A DNA stretch of 64,000 nucleotides from Bacteroides intestinalis (GTDB lineage Bacteria; Bacteroidota; Bacteroidia; Bacteroidales; Bacteroidaceae): the NCBI RefSeq assembly GCF_902364365.1, contig NZ_CABJDN010000004.1:62001-126000 (forward strand). Reading direction: 5' to 3'. The notes under the pieces were generated by a model. The model saw nothing but the letters and a program-made list of their open reading frames with translations, had not been told where the DNA came from and did no database searches. Made by a program: the position numbers and the translations under genes. This document shows positions 34,426 through 43,341 of this stretch, one piece after another (the first letter of the stretch is position 1; the number at the start of each line of letters is the position of its first letter).

Positions 34426-34788
34426 TCACTCTTTTCCTTTCTCAATCATATTGATGATCTCTTTCAAGTCGTTGGTCGAAATCTTTTGCTCTTTGGCAAA
34501 GAAAGAAACCATTTCCTTATACGAATTTTCAAAGTAATTACGCACAAAGCCACTCATGAACGTACGTTTGTATTCGCTTTCACGGATGGCGGGTGTATAT
34601 TGGTACGTATTTCCTACGCGTGCGGCTGTAACATACTGCTTGCGTTCCAGGTTCTTGACGATGGAAGCTACCGTAGTGTAGGGAGGTGCCGGTTGGGAAT
34701 ATTTGGCAACAATGTCTTTTACGAAGCAACTGCCCAGTTCCCAGATGTAGATCATTGCTTCTTCTTCTTGTATTGTTAATTTTTCCAT
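34426..34788 (-). CDS. BlaI/MecI-family transcriptional repressor
   Basis: About 120 residues from the ATG at 34788 (MEKLTIQEEEAM), which gives the family-typical start; the upstream ATG at 34815 lies near the transcription start. The winged helix is visible in AMIYIWELGSCFVKDIV and PPYTTVASIVKNLERKQYV, followed by the dimerisation helix (FVRNYFENSYKEMVSFFAKEQ). It should repress its own operon by binding the palindrome at 34824-34838. Partner of the M56 sensor 43 bases downstream. Confidence 0.92.
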   Translation of the reverse strand: MEKLTIQEEEAMIYIWELGSCFVKDIVAKYSQPAPPYTTVASIVKNLERKQYVTAARVGNTYQYTPAIRESEYKRTFMSGFVRNYFENSYKEMVSFFAKEQKISTNDLKEIINMIEKGKE

Positions 34789-34817
34789 GGAATAAAAGTT
34801 TTTGGATGAATTCAATA

Positions 34818-34838
34818 CAAATCTACGAAAATTTCGTA
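34818..34838 (-). promoter_or_regulatory. blaI promoter with overlapping palindromic operator
   Basis: The -7 box TAGATTTG (34818-34825, minus strand) shares two bases with the 15-bp palindrome TACGAAAATTTCGTA (34824-34838). An ATTG lies 19 bases upstream of the -7 box. A repressor on this palindrome would sit between -33 and -7. An equivalent arrangement occurs at 49061-49081. Confidence 0.7.
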
Positions 34839-34912
34839 ATGAAGCAATGAATAGTGAGTTAATTAATCTAAATGCTTACTCTTATGGTTGGAAGAAAGTG
34901 CTTCTTAAAGGA

Positions 34913-35461
34913 CTAAAATAAGTATGCATATCCCTCTCCCAGAGACTTTTTGATTATTTTAAGTGCCTTGGTGATCTGTGCTTCTACTGTTTTAACCGAG
35001 ATATTCATATCATCGGCAATTTCCTGGTTTGCCATTTGTTCCTGCCTGCTTTTCAGGAATACTTCGCGGCAGCGGTTAGGCAAAGTACATATAGCTTCTT
35101 GTATCAGTTTGTTTAGTTCCTCTATTTCTAAGGTAGGATACTCTTTGTACTGCAGGGTTTCATGCAGGTTTTCATCCAGTGTTGTTGTTTGTTTCCGATC
35201 TCGTAAGGCGTTGAAGCACTTGTTGCGGGCAGCCTGAAAGAGATAAGCTTTGAAAGATAACCTGATATCTACCTGTTCCCTGTTTTCCCATAGATAAGTA
35301 AAAATATCCAGTGCAAGTTCTTCTGCCTCTGCAAAGTTATCCAGATAGATATTGATATAACGACATAATGGTGTAAAGTAATTGTCAAAGAGATGCTTAA
35401 AGGCATGTTCATCTCCTTCTTTAATTAACTTCAATAAAAGAATATCGTCGTTAGTAGTCAT
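34913..35461 (-). CDS. ECF sigma-70 factor, FecI-like
   Basis: About 182 residues from the ATG at 35461 (MTTNDDILLLKLIKEGD); the ATG at 35551 lies upstream of the promoter and is not used. Sigma region 2 is in HAFKHLFDNYFTPLCRYIN through AEELALDIFTYLWEN, region 4 in LPNRCREVFLKSRQ and NQEIADDMNISVKTVEAQI. It is divergent from fecR, so this pair is not in one operon, unlike the usual sigma-then-fecR order. It is expected to drive the SusCD genes when released by FecR. Confidence 0.9.
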   Translation of the reverse strand: MTTNDDILLLKLIKEGDEHAFKHLFDNYFTPLCRYINIYLDNFAEAEELALDIFTYLWENREQVDIRLSFKAYLFQAARNKCFNALRDRKQTTTLDENLHETLQYKEYPTLEIEELNKLIQEAICTLPNRCREVFLKSRQEQMANQEIADDMNISVKTVEAQITKALKIIKKSLGEGYAYLF

Positions 35462-35479
35462 GGTTATCAAGTTATTTTG

Positions 35480-35510
35480 CAAAGTTAAAAAGTAATTATG
35501 ATTTTCCAAA
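35480..35510 (-). promoter_or_regulatory. Promoter of the ECF sigma gene
   Basis: Minus-strand TTTG (35507-35510), 19 bases, then TAACTTTG (35480-35487): a full Bacteroidota housekeeping promoter. The leader is under 15 bases, so the sigma gene appears to be expressed by the primary sigma factor, not by itself. Confidence 0.75.
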
Positions 35511-35562
35511 TCTTCTTTTATTACTATCTGAAAAAAAAGATGTGTTTTCATAATAAGAAATA

Positions 35563-35697
35563 TATTCTGCTCCTGTTCTGTTTCTCTTTTACGCCTTACC
35601 TTCTCCTTGTTTGCTCCACGTCTATAGAGTAGCAGAATGAGTGGAGTTGGTGTGGACTTGGTATGGAGCAGATACGGAGCAGGTCTGGAACAGAGAA
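35563..35697. repeat. Inverted repeat built from 11-bp tandem units (copy D2)
   Basis: Left arm 35563-35617 is five contiguous 11-base units (such as TTACCTTCTCC and TTGTTTGCTCC). Right arm 35643-35697 is five contiguous units in reverse orientation (GGAGTTGGTGT, GGACTTGGTAT, GGAGCAGATAC, GGAGCAGGTCT, GGAACAGAGAA). A 25-base spacer separates them. The unit consensus, near RTACYTGCTCC, is shared with 21381-21510. It occupies the divergent sigma/fecR gap. Function unknown. Confidence 0.88.
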
Positions 35698-35809
35698 TAT
35701 TGTTCTGTTTGTCGTTTTTTAGCGAATACTGTCTGCTATGTCTTAAACCACTTATGGTAAACTTTCAATAAAAAAATCAGGTTTTCGAAAAAAAAGAGCT
35801 TTTTAACGT

Positions 35810-35836
35810 AAGGGTTGTAGGTTGTTTTTGTGTCAT
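35810..35836 (+). promoter_or_regulatory. Possible ECF-type promoter before fecR
   Basis: AAGGGTT (35810-35816) and GTGTCAT (35830-35836) lie 11 bases before the fecR start, in the place of a -35/-10 pair. There is no TAnnTTTG box here. Recognition by the neighbouring sigma factor is a guess from position. Confidence 0.3.
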
Positions 35837-35846
35837 TATAATACAA

Positions 35847-36857
35847 ATGGACAAAAAGAACAATATGATAAGAAAAATACCATGGAATTTGATTATTTCG
35901 AAGTTGAAAAAGGAAAGTTCTTCGGAAGAAAATAATCAACTCGAAGCTTGGTTATCCGATAGTGGTAACCGTGAGCTGTTCGAGGAACTCCAAGGCCTTT
36001 GGGATAAAATACAAAGCAATGCTTCCAGCTATACGCCGGATTCGGCATATTATTGGAAAGAACTTAGTCGCCGGATGAAGACTGGTAGTTCGACACCAGT
36101 TGCGAAGCCTGACCGGAAGTCAACCTTCCATATATGGAGATATGTTGCGGCGGCATGTATTGTTATAATGGTATGCTTTTCGTTTTATCTGGGACAGTGG
36201 GCAGGTACTCCCGAAGAGACTTTGCTGGAATATAAAAGCATGGGAGGAAAGTCCATGGCATCTTTACCGGATCAATCTTCCGTATGGCTGCATAGTAATA
36301 CGAAGTTAACATGTGATATACAACATAAGAAAGAAGAGCGTGTGGTAACTTTGCGTGGGGAAGCCTACTTTGATGTGGCTCATGATAAACGGAAACCGTT
36401 TATTGTACAAACAGATGGGGTACGTATTGTTGTCCATGGTACTAAGTTTAATGTAGAAGCCTTTCCGGACATGGAGAATATCTATGTCAGCCTGTTAGAG
36501 GGGTCGGTTTCACTGGATACGGAAAACGATCACCGTTATCTTGCACCCGGTGAGATTGCGACTTATAATAAGAGTAGTCGAAGATTGTCTGTCACCAAGG
36601 ATGATGTACTTTTTGCCGCTTCATGGACTAAGGACCAGATTGTCTTTGAACAACGTTCTCTGCAGGATATCTGCCGTTTCCTGAGGAAGTGGTATCGTGT
36701 GAAGATAGATTTGGATCCGGCTATTGCCGACAGTTTCCACTATACCTTTACGTTGCGTAACGAACCTTTGGAGGAAATACTCAGGTTGATGGCACGCATC
36801 AATCCGATTGGGTATACGTTTAATGAAAATAATGAGCTCAGTATTTATAAAAAGTAA
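35847..36857 (+). CDS. FecR-family anti-sigma factor
   Basis: A 336-residue inner membrane protein with a cytoplasmic N-terminus (about 1-92), one transmembrane helix (about 95-117, YVAAACIVIMVCFSFYLG), a periplasmic FecR domain (about 130-235, with SVWLHSNTKL, RGEAYFDVAHDKRKPFIV and VHGTKFNVEAF) and a C-terminal DUF4974-like domain (ITKDQIVFEQ-type region to the end). It should hold the ECF sigma factor at the membrane until the STN domain of SusC signals ligand. Followed by the STN-type susC. Confidence 0.92.
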   Translation: MDKKNNMIRKIPWNLIISKLKKESSSEENNQLEAWLSDSGNRELFEELQGLWDKIQSNASSYTPDSAYYWKELSRRMKTGSSTPVAKPDRKSTFHIWRYVAAACIVIMVCFSFYLGQWAGTPEETLLEYKSMGGKSMASLPDQSSVWLHSNTKLTCDIQHKKEERVVTLRGEAYFDVAHDKRKPFIVQTDGVRIVVHGTKFNVEAFPDMENIYVSLLEGSVSLDTENDHRYLAPGEIATYNKSSRRLSVTKDDVLFAASWTKDQIVFEQRSLQDICRFLRKWYRVKIDLDPAIADSFHYTFTLRNEPLEEILRLMARINPIGYTFNENNELSIYKK

Positions 36858-36923
36858 AATGTTAAATTCTAACCCTAAAAAGAATCGCCTATGCACAATA
36901 CTGTGAAGTAAACTAATGTTACG

Positions 36924-36950
36924 GGATGATAACGTTCATCCTTATTTTCT
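36924..36950 (+). other. Hairpin between fecR and susC
   Basis: GGATGA and TCATCC arms (36924-36929, 36936-36941) with a 6-base loop, followed by TTATTTTCT. Terminator-like but weak; it may reduce read-through from fecR into susC. Confidence 0.4.
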
Positions 36951-36990
36951 ATCACAATTATTCTAATTATTTTAAATCTAAAAGAAAAGC

Positions 36991-39900
36991 ATGATTCTAA
37001 AAAAACGTGTAGCATTTTTATTGCTGCTAATCCTTTGTGTGCCTTTATCGGCACAAGTAAAAGAGAAGCTAATCACTATAGACTTCTCAGATCTTCCTCT
37101 TTCAGAGGCTATTAACCGCATAGAAAAAGTCAGTCGATACACTTTTTTCTATGATGCCAATCAGGTGGATGTAAAGCAGAAAGTAAGCTTGAAAGTGAAG
37201 AAAGCTACTGCTCAACAGGCAATGAATACCATGTTGAAAAACACGGACCTGAAATATGAGGTTACCAATACGCAGATAGCTTTGTTTACTAAAGATAAAC
37301 CTGAGACTTCGGGGCATGAAATCACTATCAAGGGACAAGTGGTAGATGAAAATGGAGAACCGGTTATAGGGGGTAATGTCATTGCCGAAGGTACTACCAA
37401 TGGTACTATCACCAATATTGATGGTTATTACACCTTGACTGTGGCTCCTGATGCCCGGATTCAGGTATCGTATATCGGTTATACTACGCAAACGCTGAAA
37501 GCCGGTTCCATTCCTTCCGTCATAAAACTACAGGAAGATTCCAAGCTCTTGCAGGAAGTTGTGGTGGTAGGTTACGGTACGATGAAAAAGCAGGACCTGA
37601 CCGGTGCGGTAGCTTCTATCAAAGGCAGTGATATGGAGAAAGAACAACGCCAGACCATTCAGGATATGCTACGTACAGGTGTTGCCGGACTTTCGGTAGG
37701 TATGGAAACTGATGCGAAAGGCAATACAAGCATGATGATTCGTGGTAAAAGTACGATTGCTGCCAGCACTGACCCGCTGATTGTTTTGGATGGTGTTATC
37801 TATAGTGGACAGATGACGGATATTAATCCGAATGACATAGAGCGTGTAGATGTCCTGAAAGATGCCAGTTCTGCAGCCGTTTATGGTGCCAAGGCAGCTA
37901 ATGGTGTAGTGTTGGTTACTACCAAAAAAGGAGGAGGCAAGAAGCCGACGATCAGTTTTAATGGCAGTTGGGGCATTTCGATGGTTAACTCTCTGCCGGA
38001 AGTCTATCAGGGACAAGACTTTGTGAATTTCCGTCAGGATGTAATGAAAAGTACCGAATATAAGACTGCTGCCACCGGATACTTTGACAATCCTGCGAAT
38101 ATGAGTGGCACAGAACTGTCTGAATGGCTGGGTACGGATACCGGAAATCCGACTGAGGTTTGGCTCGCCCGTTTGAGGATGACTAATACGGAAATAGCCA
38201 ATTACATGGCGGGCAGAACGGTCGACTGGGAAGATCTGACTCTTCGCACTGCGCTTCGACAGGATTATACAGTCAGCGTATCGGGCAAGAAAGACGAAAT
38301 GTCTTATTATTCTTCTATTAACTATGTGAAGAATGAAAGTAATAACAGAGGTGGTAAGTATAGTGCTATCCGTGCTCGTGTGAATCTGGAAAATAAAGTG
38401 CAGAAATTCCTGACTTATGGTGTTAATGCACAGTTTACGTCGCGTGACGAAAGCAATATGTATGAAAGCGGCAGATCGGTTTATTCAAGTTTTAGTACCT
38501 CTTTGTCGCCTTATGGAAATGTTTATAATGAGGATGGTTCTTTGAAACTTTATCCGAATGATAATAACAATGCCACCAATCCATTGTTGAACAGGGCTTA
38601 TCTGAGTAAGAAGCATGACGTTAATAACTTAAATGCATCCATTTATCTTAAGTTGGATTTGCCGTTGGGATTCTCTTTACAAACTACTTATTCTCCCCGC
38701 TTCGAGTGGACCAATTACCTGTATCATAAATCAGCCGATCATCCGGATTCCGGTGACCAAGGAGGATTCGTTGAACGCTATGGCATGAAAGACTTCTTCT
38801 GGCAATGGGATAATATGCTGAAATGGAATAAGACATTTGGAAAACATGCATTCGACTTTACCGGATTGCTGAACTGGGAGAAATTCCAGCGTTGGAAAAC
38901 AATTTCCAAGAATGAAGGTTTCCAGCCGAGTGACAATCTGGGATATGGAGGTATAGGCTATGGTACTTCTCCTATTGCAGACAGTGATGATATTTATCGT
39001 ACTGGTGATGCCCTCATGGGACGTTTGCACTATACGTATGATAATCGCTACCTGATTACGGCTACTGTACGTCGTGACGGATATTCTGCTTTCGGACAAG
39101 GCAATCCGCGTGCTACTTTCCCTTCTGTGGCTCTTGGATGGATTTTTACGGAAGAATCTTTCTGGAAGAAGCTGAATGCCGAATGGCTTGAATATGCTAA
39201 GTTGCGTCTTACGTGGGGTAAGAACGGTAACCGTTCTATTGGTGAATATGCTGCATTGATGCAGTTGGATCCCCGTAAATATATGTATGTAGATCCTGCT
39301 ACAGGTCAGTTGGTCACTATCAATACATTCTTCTGCTATAATATGGCAAATCCCAACCTGAAGTGGGAAACTACGACTTCTTATAATTTGGGATTGGATT
39401 TCACTTTCCTGAAGGGACGTCTGGGTGGTAGTATCGATGTGTACCATAAGAGTACTACCGACTTGCTGAACAACCGCCAGTTGCCAAGTTTAATTGGTTA
39501 TTCCAGTGTGAAAGCTAATATTGGTGAGATTTGGAACCGTGGTTTGGAGTTGTCTTTACATTCTACCAATATTCAGAACAGTGTACTGACTTGGCGCACC
39601 ACTTTCAACCTGATGTACAACAAGAATACAATCAAGCATCTTTATGGCATTATGGAAGATATAACAGATGCTGACGGAAAGGTGATAGGCAGGAAAGAAG
39701 CGGATGATATTGACAACGGATATTTCATTGGCCATGCTCTGGATGAAGTTTGGGGATATAAATATGAGGGTGTATGGCAGGAAAATGAAGCGGAAGAAGC
39801 GGCTAAATACAGCCAGATTCCCGGTGATCCGAAGATTCTGGATGTAGACCAGAATTATAAATACAACAATGATGATAAGGTTTTCCAGGGAAATACGACT

Positions 39901-40347
39901 CCGAAGGTTCGTTGGAATATGCGTAATGAATTTACATTGTTCAAGAACTTCGATATTTCATTCAGTATGTATTCTTACCTGGGCCATGTGAAGAAGATGG
40001 ACCGCTTCACCAATAACAATGCTTTGCTGAATACGGTAAATCAGATTAAACGGGATTATTGGACTGCCGAAAATCCTATCAACAGCTATCCTCGTTTAGG
40101 TGCGAAGAGTCCGAGCGGTGTAACTTACTATATTTATAAGAAAGCTGACTTCCTGCGTCTTGATAACATCTCTGTGGGATATACCTTCCCGAAAGCTCTG
40201 ATATCTCCGTTGAAATTGGAAGCGTTACGACTGAACCTGACTGTGAAGAATGTAGGCTACTTTACCGGATGGCCTGCTTATGATCCGGAAAACTCGGACA
40301 GCAATACACCGAGAACGATAACATTTGGTATTAATGTGACATTATAA
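36991..40347 (+). CDS. SusC-like TonB-dependent transporter with STN signalling domain
   Basis: A 1118-residue outer membrane transporter. After the signal peptide (to about 21) comes an STN domain (about 25-100, ITIDFSDLPLSEAINRIEK), then a carboxypeptidase-like domain (about 110-182), the TonB-box region QEVVVVGYGT (188-197), a plug domain (DPLIVLDGVIYSG, AAVYGAKAANGVVLVTTKKG) and a beta-barrel. The STN domain is the part that contacts FecR, matching the sigma/anti-sigma pair upstream. Its partner susD follows after 15 bases. The substrate is probably a complex glycan. Confidence 0.95.
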   Translation: MILKKRVAFLLLLILCVPLSAQVKEKLITIDFSDLPLSEAINRIEKVSRYTFFYDANQVDVKQKVSLKVKKATAQQAMNTMLKNTDLKYEVTNTQIALFTKDKPETSGHEITIKGQVVDENGEPVIGGNVIAEGTTNGTITNIDGYYTLTVAPDARIQVSYIGYTTQTLKAGSIPSVIKLQEDSKLLQEVVVVGYGTMKKQDLTGAVASIKGSDMEKEQRQTIQDMLRTGVAGLSVGMETDAKGNTSMMIRGKSTIAASTDPLIVLDGVIYSGQMTDINPNDIERVDVLKDASSAAVYGAKAANGVVLVTTKKGGGKKPTISFNGSWGISMVNSLPEVYQGQDFVNFRQDVMKSTEYKTAATGYFDNPANMSGTELSEWLGTDTGNPTEVWLARLRMTNTEIANYMAGRTVDWEDLTLRTALRQDYTVSVSGKKDEMSYYSSINYVKNESNNRGGKYSAIRARVNLENKVQKFLTYGVNAQFTSRDESNMYESGRSVYSSFSTSLSPYGNVYNEDGSLKLYPNDNNNATNPLLNRAYLSKKHDVNNLNASIYLKLDLPLGFSLQTTYSPRFEWTNYLYHKSADHPDSGDQGGFVERYGMKDFFWQWDNMLKWNKTFGKHAFDFTGLLNWEKFQRWKTISKNEGFQPSDNLGYGGIGYGTSPIADSDDIYRTGDALMGRLHYTYDNRYLITATVRRDGYSAFGQGNPRATFPSVALGWIFTEESFWKKLNAEWLEYAKLRLTWGKNGNRSIGEYAALMQLDPRKYMYVDPATGQLVTINTFFCYNMANPNLKWETTTSYNLGLDFTFLKGRLGGSIDVYHKSTTDLLNNRQLPSLIGYSSVKANIGEIWNRGLELSLHSTNIQNSVLTWRTTFNLMYNKNTIKHLYGIMEDITDADGKVIGRKEADDIDNGYFIGHALDEVWGYKYEGVWQENEAEEAAKYSQIPGDPKILDVDQNYKYNNDDKVFQGNTTPKVRWNMRNEFTLFKNFDISFSMYSYLGHVKKMDRFTNNNALLNTVNQIKRDYWTAENPINSYPRLGAKSPSGVTYYIYKKADFLRLDNISVGYTFPKALISPLKLEALRLNLTVKNVGYFTGWPAYDPENSDSNTPRTITFGINVTL

Positions 40348-40362
40348 AAAAGGGAACTGATA

Positions 40363-42210
40363 ATGAAAAAGTTAATAAAATATACATTAGGCTATACCGG
40401 TATACTTGGAGTGATGTTCGCAGCAAGCGGATGTTCCGATTGGTTGGAACCTAAACCTTTGTCCTTCTTTACGCCGGAAAATACGTTTAATTCGTATGAG
40501 GGACTGAAAACAAGTACGGATATGTTGAACCGCGATGTTCGTTACTTCGACTACTATCCTACGGCAGGATCGGCCGAACCTTGTATCCTTTCAGAGTATT
40601 TCTTTTCAGAAATGAGTGTGAACGGACGTACGGATGCTTCGAATGCTCCTGTGGACTTGGTGCGGCAAATTAATCCGTCGGCTTCACTGACAGGTAATGC
40701 CAGTCAGGTTAATAACTATTGGACATATTTATATAAAGGTATTAAGGATGCCAATACGATTCTCAGCCGTTCTAAGGATACGGAAATGACCGAAGCCCAA
40801 CGGGGGGAAATAGAAGCATTGAGCTGTTTTCACCGGGCATTCCGTTACTACCGTTTGGTGCACCAATATGGCGATGTTCCGTTTATTGTGAATGAAGTGA
40901 CCGGACCCCGTTACGATTTCTATACGACAAAGCGTGAGGCAATCCTGCGATACCTCAAAGAAGATTTGGATCGCACTGCCCCATATCTGTCTAATGATGT
41001 GTATATCGGTATGGTAACGCAGGCTGCTGCCTATCATTTGCTGACTAAGATTAACCTGGCATTGGGCGAATTTAACGATGCGGTGGAATCTGCCAATAAG
41101 GTAATAAATGATGGCGTACATCAGTTGATGACTCAGCGTTTTGGAGTAGACAAAGGTGATGCGACTAAAAACGTAATCTGGGATTTGCATCAATCAGACA
41201 ATAAATCTCTGCCTGAAAATAAGGAATGTCTTTATATTGTAATCGACCGCTATGATGCAGGTAGTGATATGCGTTCTACTGCCGGATTGGAAATAAAACG
41301 CCAGTTGGTACCTTGGTTTCCTGCGTCCGGACAGATTACGACTCCTGCCGGAGAAGTTGCTTTTGTAGATAATAACCAGACTAAGAATCCTTATTTGCTG
41401 GAGTATGGTCGTGGCATTTGCTCTTTGCGTTCTACATGGTACCATCAAAATATGATTTGGACATTGGATGATACCGATTTGCGTCATGCACCCGGTAACT
41501 GGGTACATGTATCGGACTTGAAATATAATAATCCAAGTCTGGAAGGTAAGTCCGAATGGTATGGAAAGAATGTACAATTGTATAATGATAAAGGTGCTCT
41601 TCTCGTTAAAGATACGATTCGTTGCTGGAGCGGATGGCCGCATTATAAATCCAATGTTGCTGACCAGAAAGCCAGTTGGTGGCGTGGTGGCTGGGCAGAT
41701 TGGTATGTCTTCCGTCTGGCAGAAACCTACCTGCTCCGTGCAGAAGCGTATACTTGGTTGGACAAGCCGGATCTGGCCGTACAAGATTTAAACAAAGTAC
41801 GCGAACGTGCCGGTGCACGTCTTTTGACCGCTGATGAAGTGAATATCAGTCAGATTCTGGATGAGCGTGCCCGTGAACTCTTCTATGAAGAACCGCGTAA
41901 GTGTGAATTGACCCGTATTGCTTACTTATTTGCTAAAACTGGTAAAGCAGATGAAAAAGGACGTACGTATTCCATGGATAAATTCACGGAAAATAACTAT
42001 TTTTACAACCGAATCATGGACAGAACGGAATTTTATAACAAGGGCGTAAAGAACTCTGTAGGTAATACGTATACGATTGCTCCCCACAATGTACTTTGGC
42101 CCATTGCTTTGAAGGCCATTTCATCCAATGTGGAGGGACATATCAATCAGACTCCGGGATACGATGGTTCAGAGAATAATGTTGAACCGATGGACACTCC
42201 GAATGAGTAA
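40363..42210 (+). CDS. SusD-like outer membrane lipoprotein
   Basis: A 615-residue ligand-binding lipoprotein with lipobox ASGC (Cys24) followed by SDWLEPKPLSFFTPENTF. TPR-like helices appear in CFHRAFRYYRLVHQYGDVPF and AETYLLRAEAYTWLDKPDLA; the C-terminal ERARELFYEEPRKCELTRIA is the family signature. Pairs with the preceding SusC. Confidence 0.94.
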   Translation: MKKLIKYTLGYTGILGVMFAASGCSDWLEPKPLSFFTPENTFNSYEGLKTSTDMLNRDVRYFDYYPTAGSAEPCILSEYFFSEMSVNGRTDASNAPVDLVRQINPSASLTGNASQVNNYWTYLYKGIKDANTILSRSKDTEMTEAQRGEIEALSCFHRAFRYYRLVHQYGDVPFIVNEVTGPRYDFYTTKREAILRYLKEDLDRTAPYLSNDVYIGMVTQAAAYHLLTKINLALGEFNDAVESANKVINDGVHQLMTQRFGVDKGDATKNVIWDLHQSDNKSLPENKECLYIVIDRYDAGSDMRSTAGLEIKRQLVPWFPASGQITTPAGEVAFVDNNQTKNPYLLEYGRGICSLRSTWYHQNMIWTLDDTDLRHAPGNWVHVSDLKYNNPSLEGKSEWYGKNVQLYNDKGALLVKDTIRCWSGWPHYKSNVADQKASWWRGGWADWYVFRLAETYLLRAEAYTWLDKPDLAVQDLNKVRERAGARLLTADEVNISQILDERARELFYEEPRKCELTRIAYLFAKTGKADEKGRTYSMDKFTENNYFYNRIMDRTEFYNKGVKNSVGNTYTIAPHNVLWPIALKAISSNVEGHINQTPGYDGSENNVEPMDTPNE

Positions 42211-42220
42211 TTTATCTGAG

Positions 42221-43339
42221 ATGAATAGAATAAAGAAACTTTTGTTGGTAGTACTCCTGTCTTCTATGGCAGGAGTTACTTCCTTTGCTCAAAGCATCAA
42301 CAAGACTGATGTAAAAAGTATCATGAAGCGTGTTGCCGACTGGCAGATAGCTAATCCCAATAAAGATGCGGAACATGATGACCTGGACTGGACACATGCC
42401 GCTTTGTATATGGGAATGGTGGACTGGGCCGACCTCACAGAAAGGGAAGACAGCGACAGCACTTATTATAAGTGGTTGCTTCGCATTGGGCAACGCAATC
42501 ATTTTCAAGTTGGAAAGCGGATGTATCATGCTGATTTTATTGCCGTAGGACAGCCTTTTATCGACCTTTATATAAAATATGGCAATAAGAAAATGATTGC
42601 TCCGGTGATGGCACGTGCCAATTGGGTAGTAGATAATCCGGCAGAAACAACCTTGGAATTAGACTATCGCAAGTCGGAGACGCTGGATCGCTGGTCTTGG
42701 TGTGATGCATTGTTTATGGCTCCCCCTGTTTATGCCAAACTCTATGCATTGACTCAGAACAAGAAGTATCTGGACTTTATGAATCAGGAATACAAAGTAA
42801 CTTATGATTTCTTGTATGATAAAGACGAACAGTTATTCTACAGAGATTGGCGTTACTTTGGTAAGAAAGAAGCGAACGGCAAGAAGGTATTCTGGGGACG
42901 TGGCAACGGATGGGTTTTAGGTGGTTTAGCCGAAATCCTGCAGGTACTTCCTAAGGAGGAATCTTCCTATGAATTCTATAAGCTGCTATTTGTTACATTA
43001 GCAACGCGTGTAGCTGAATTACAGAGTCCGGATGGATACTGGCATGCCAGTTTACTGGATCCTGCATCTTATCCGTCACCCGAAACAAGTGCAACCGGAT
43101 TTATTGTCTATGCACTTGCTTATGGAGTGAACGAAGGATTGCTAGATAAAACTTCTTTCATGCCTGTAATAGAAAAAGGTTGGAAAGCACTGGTAGATGC
43201 GGTGGAACCGGATGGAAAGCTGGGATATGTTCAGCCTATCGGTGCCGATCCGCGTAAGGTGACGCGTGAAATGACGGAAGTTTATGGAGTCGGTGCATTT
43301 TTGCTGGCGGGATGTCAAATCTATAAAATGATAAACTGA
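42221..43339 (+). CDS. GH105 unsaturated uronyl hydrolase
   Basis: About 372 residues from the ATG at 42221, which opens a signal peptide (MNRIKKLLLVVLL, ending SFAQ); the ATG at 42128 overlaps susD. The (alpha/alpha)6 barrel motifs of GH105 are visible: DWTHAALYMGMVDW, WSWCDALFMAPPVYAKL (predicted catalytic Asp162), FWGRGNGWVLGGL and SYPSPETSATGFIVYAL. The family hydrates the double bond of unsaturated uronic acids left by polysaccharide lyases, mostly from rhamnogalacturonan-type glycans. No lyase is in the window. Confidence 0.88.
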   Translation: MNRIKKLLLVVLLSSMAGVTSFAQSINKTDVKSIMKRVADWQIANPNKDAEHDDLDWTHAALYMGMVDWADLTEREDSDSTYYKWLLRIGQRNHFQVGKRMYHADFIAVGQPFIDLYIKYGNKKMIAPVMARANWVVDNPAETTLELDYRKSETLDRWSWCDALFMAPPVYAKLYALTQNKKYLDFMNQEYKVTYDFLYDKDEQLFYRDWRYFGKKEANGKKVFWGRGNGWVLGGLAEILQVLPKEESSYEFYKLLFVTLATRVAELQSPDGYWHASLLDPASYPSPETSATGFIVYALAYGVNEGLLDKTSFMPVIEKGWKALVDAVEPDGKLGYVQPIGADPRKVTREMTEVYGVGAFLLAGCQIYKMIN

Positions 43340-43341
43340 AT

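Noticed and set aside
35736..35939. 67-codon minus-strand frame ahead of fecR
   Set aside because: It overlaps the start of fecR, is AT-rich with low-complexity residues and has no promoter.
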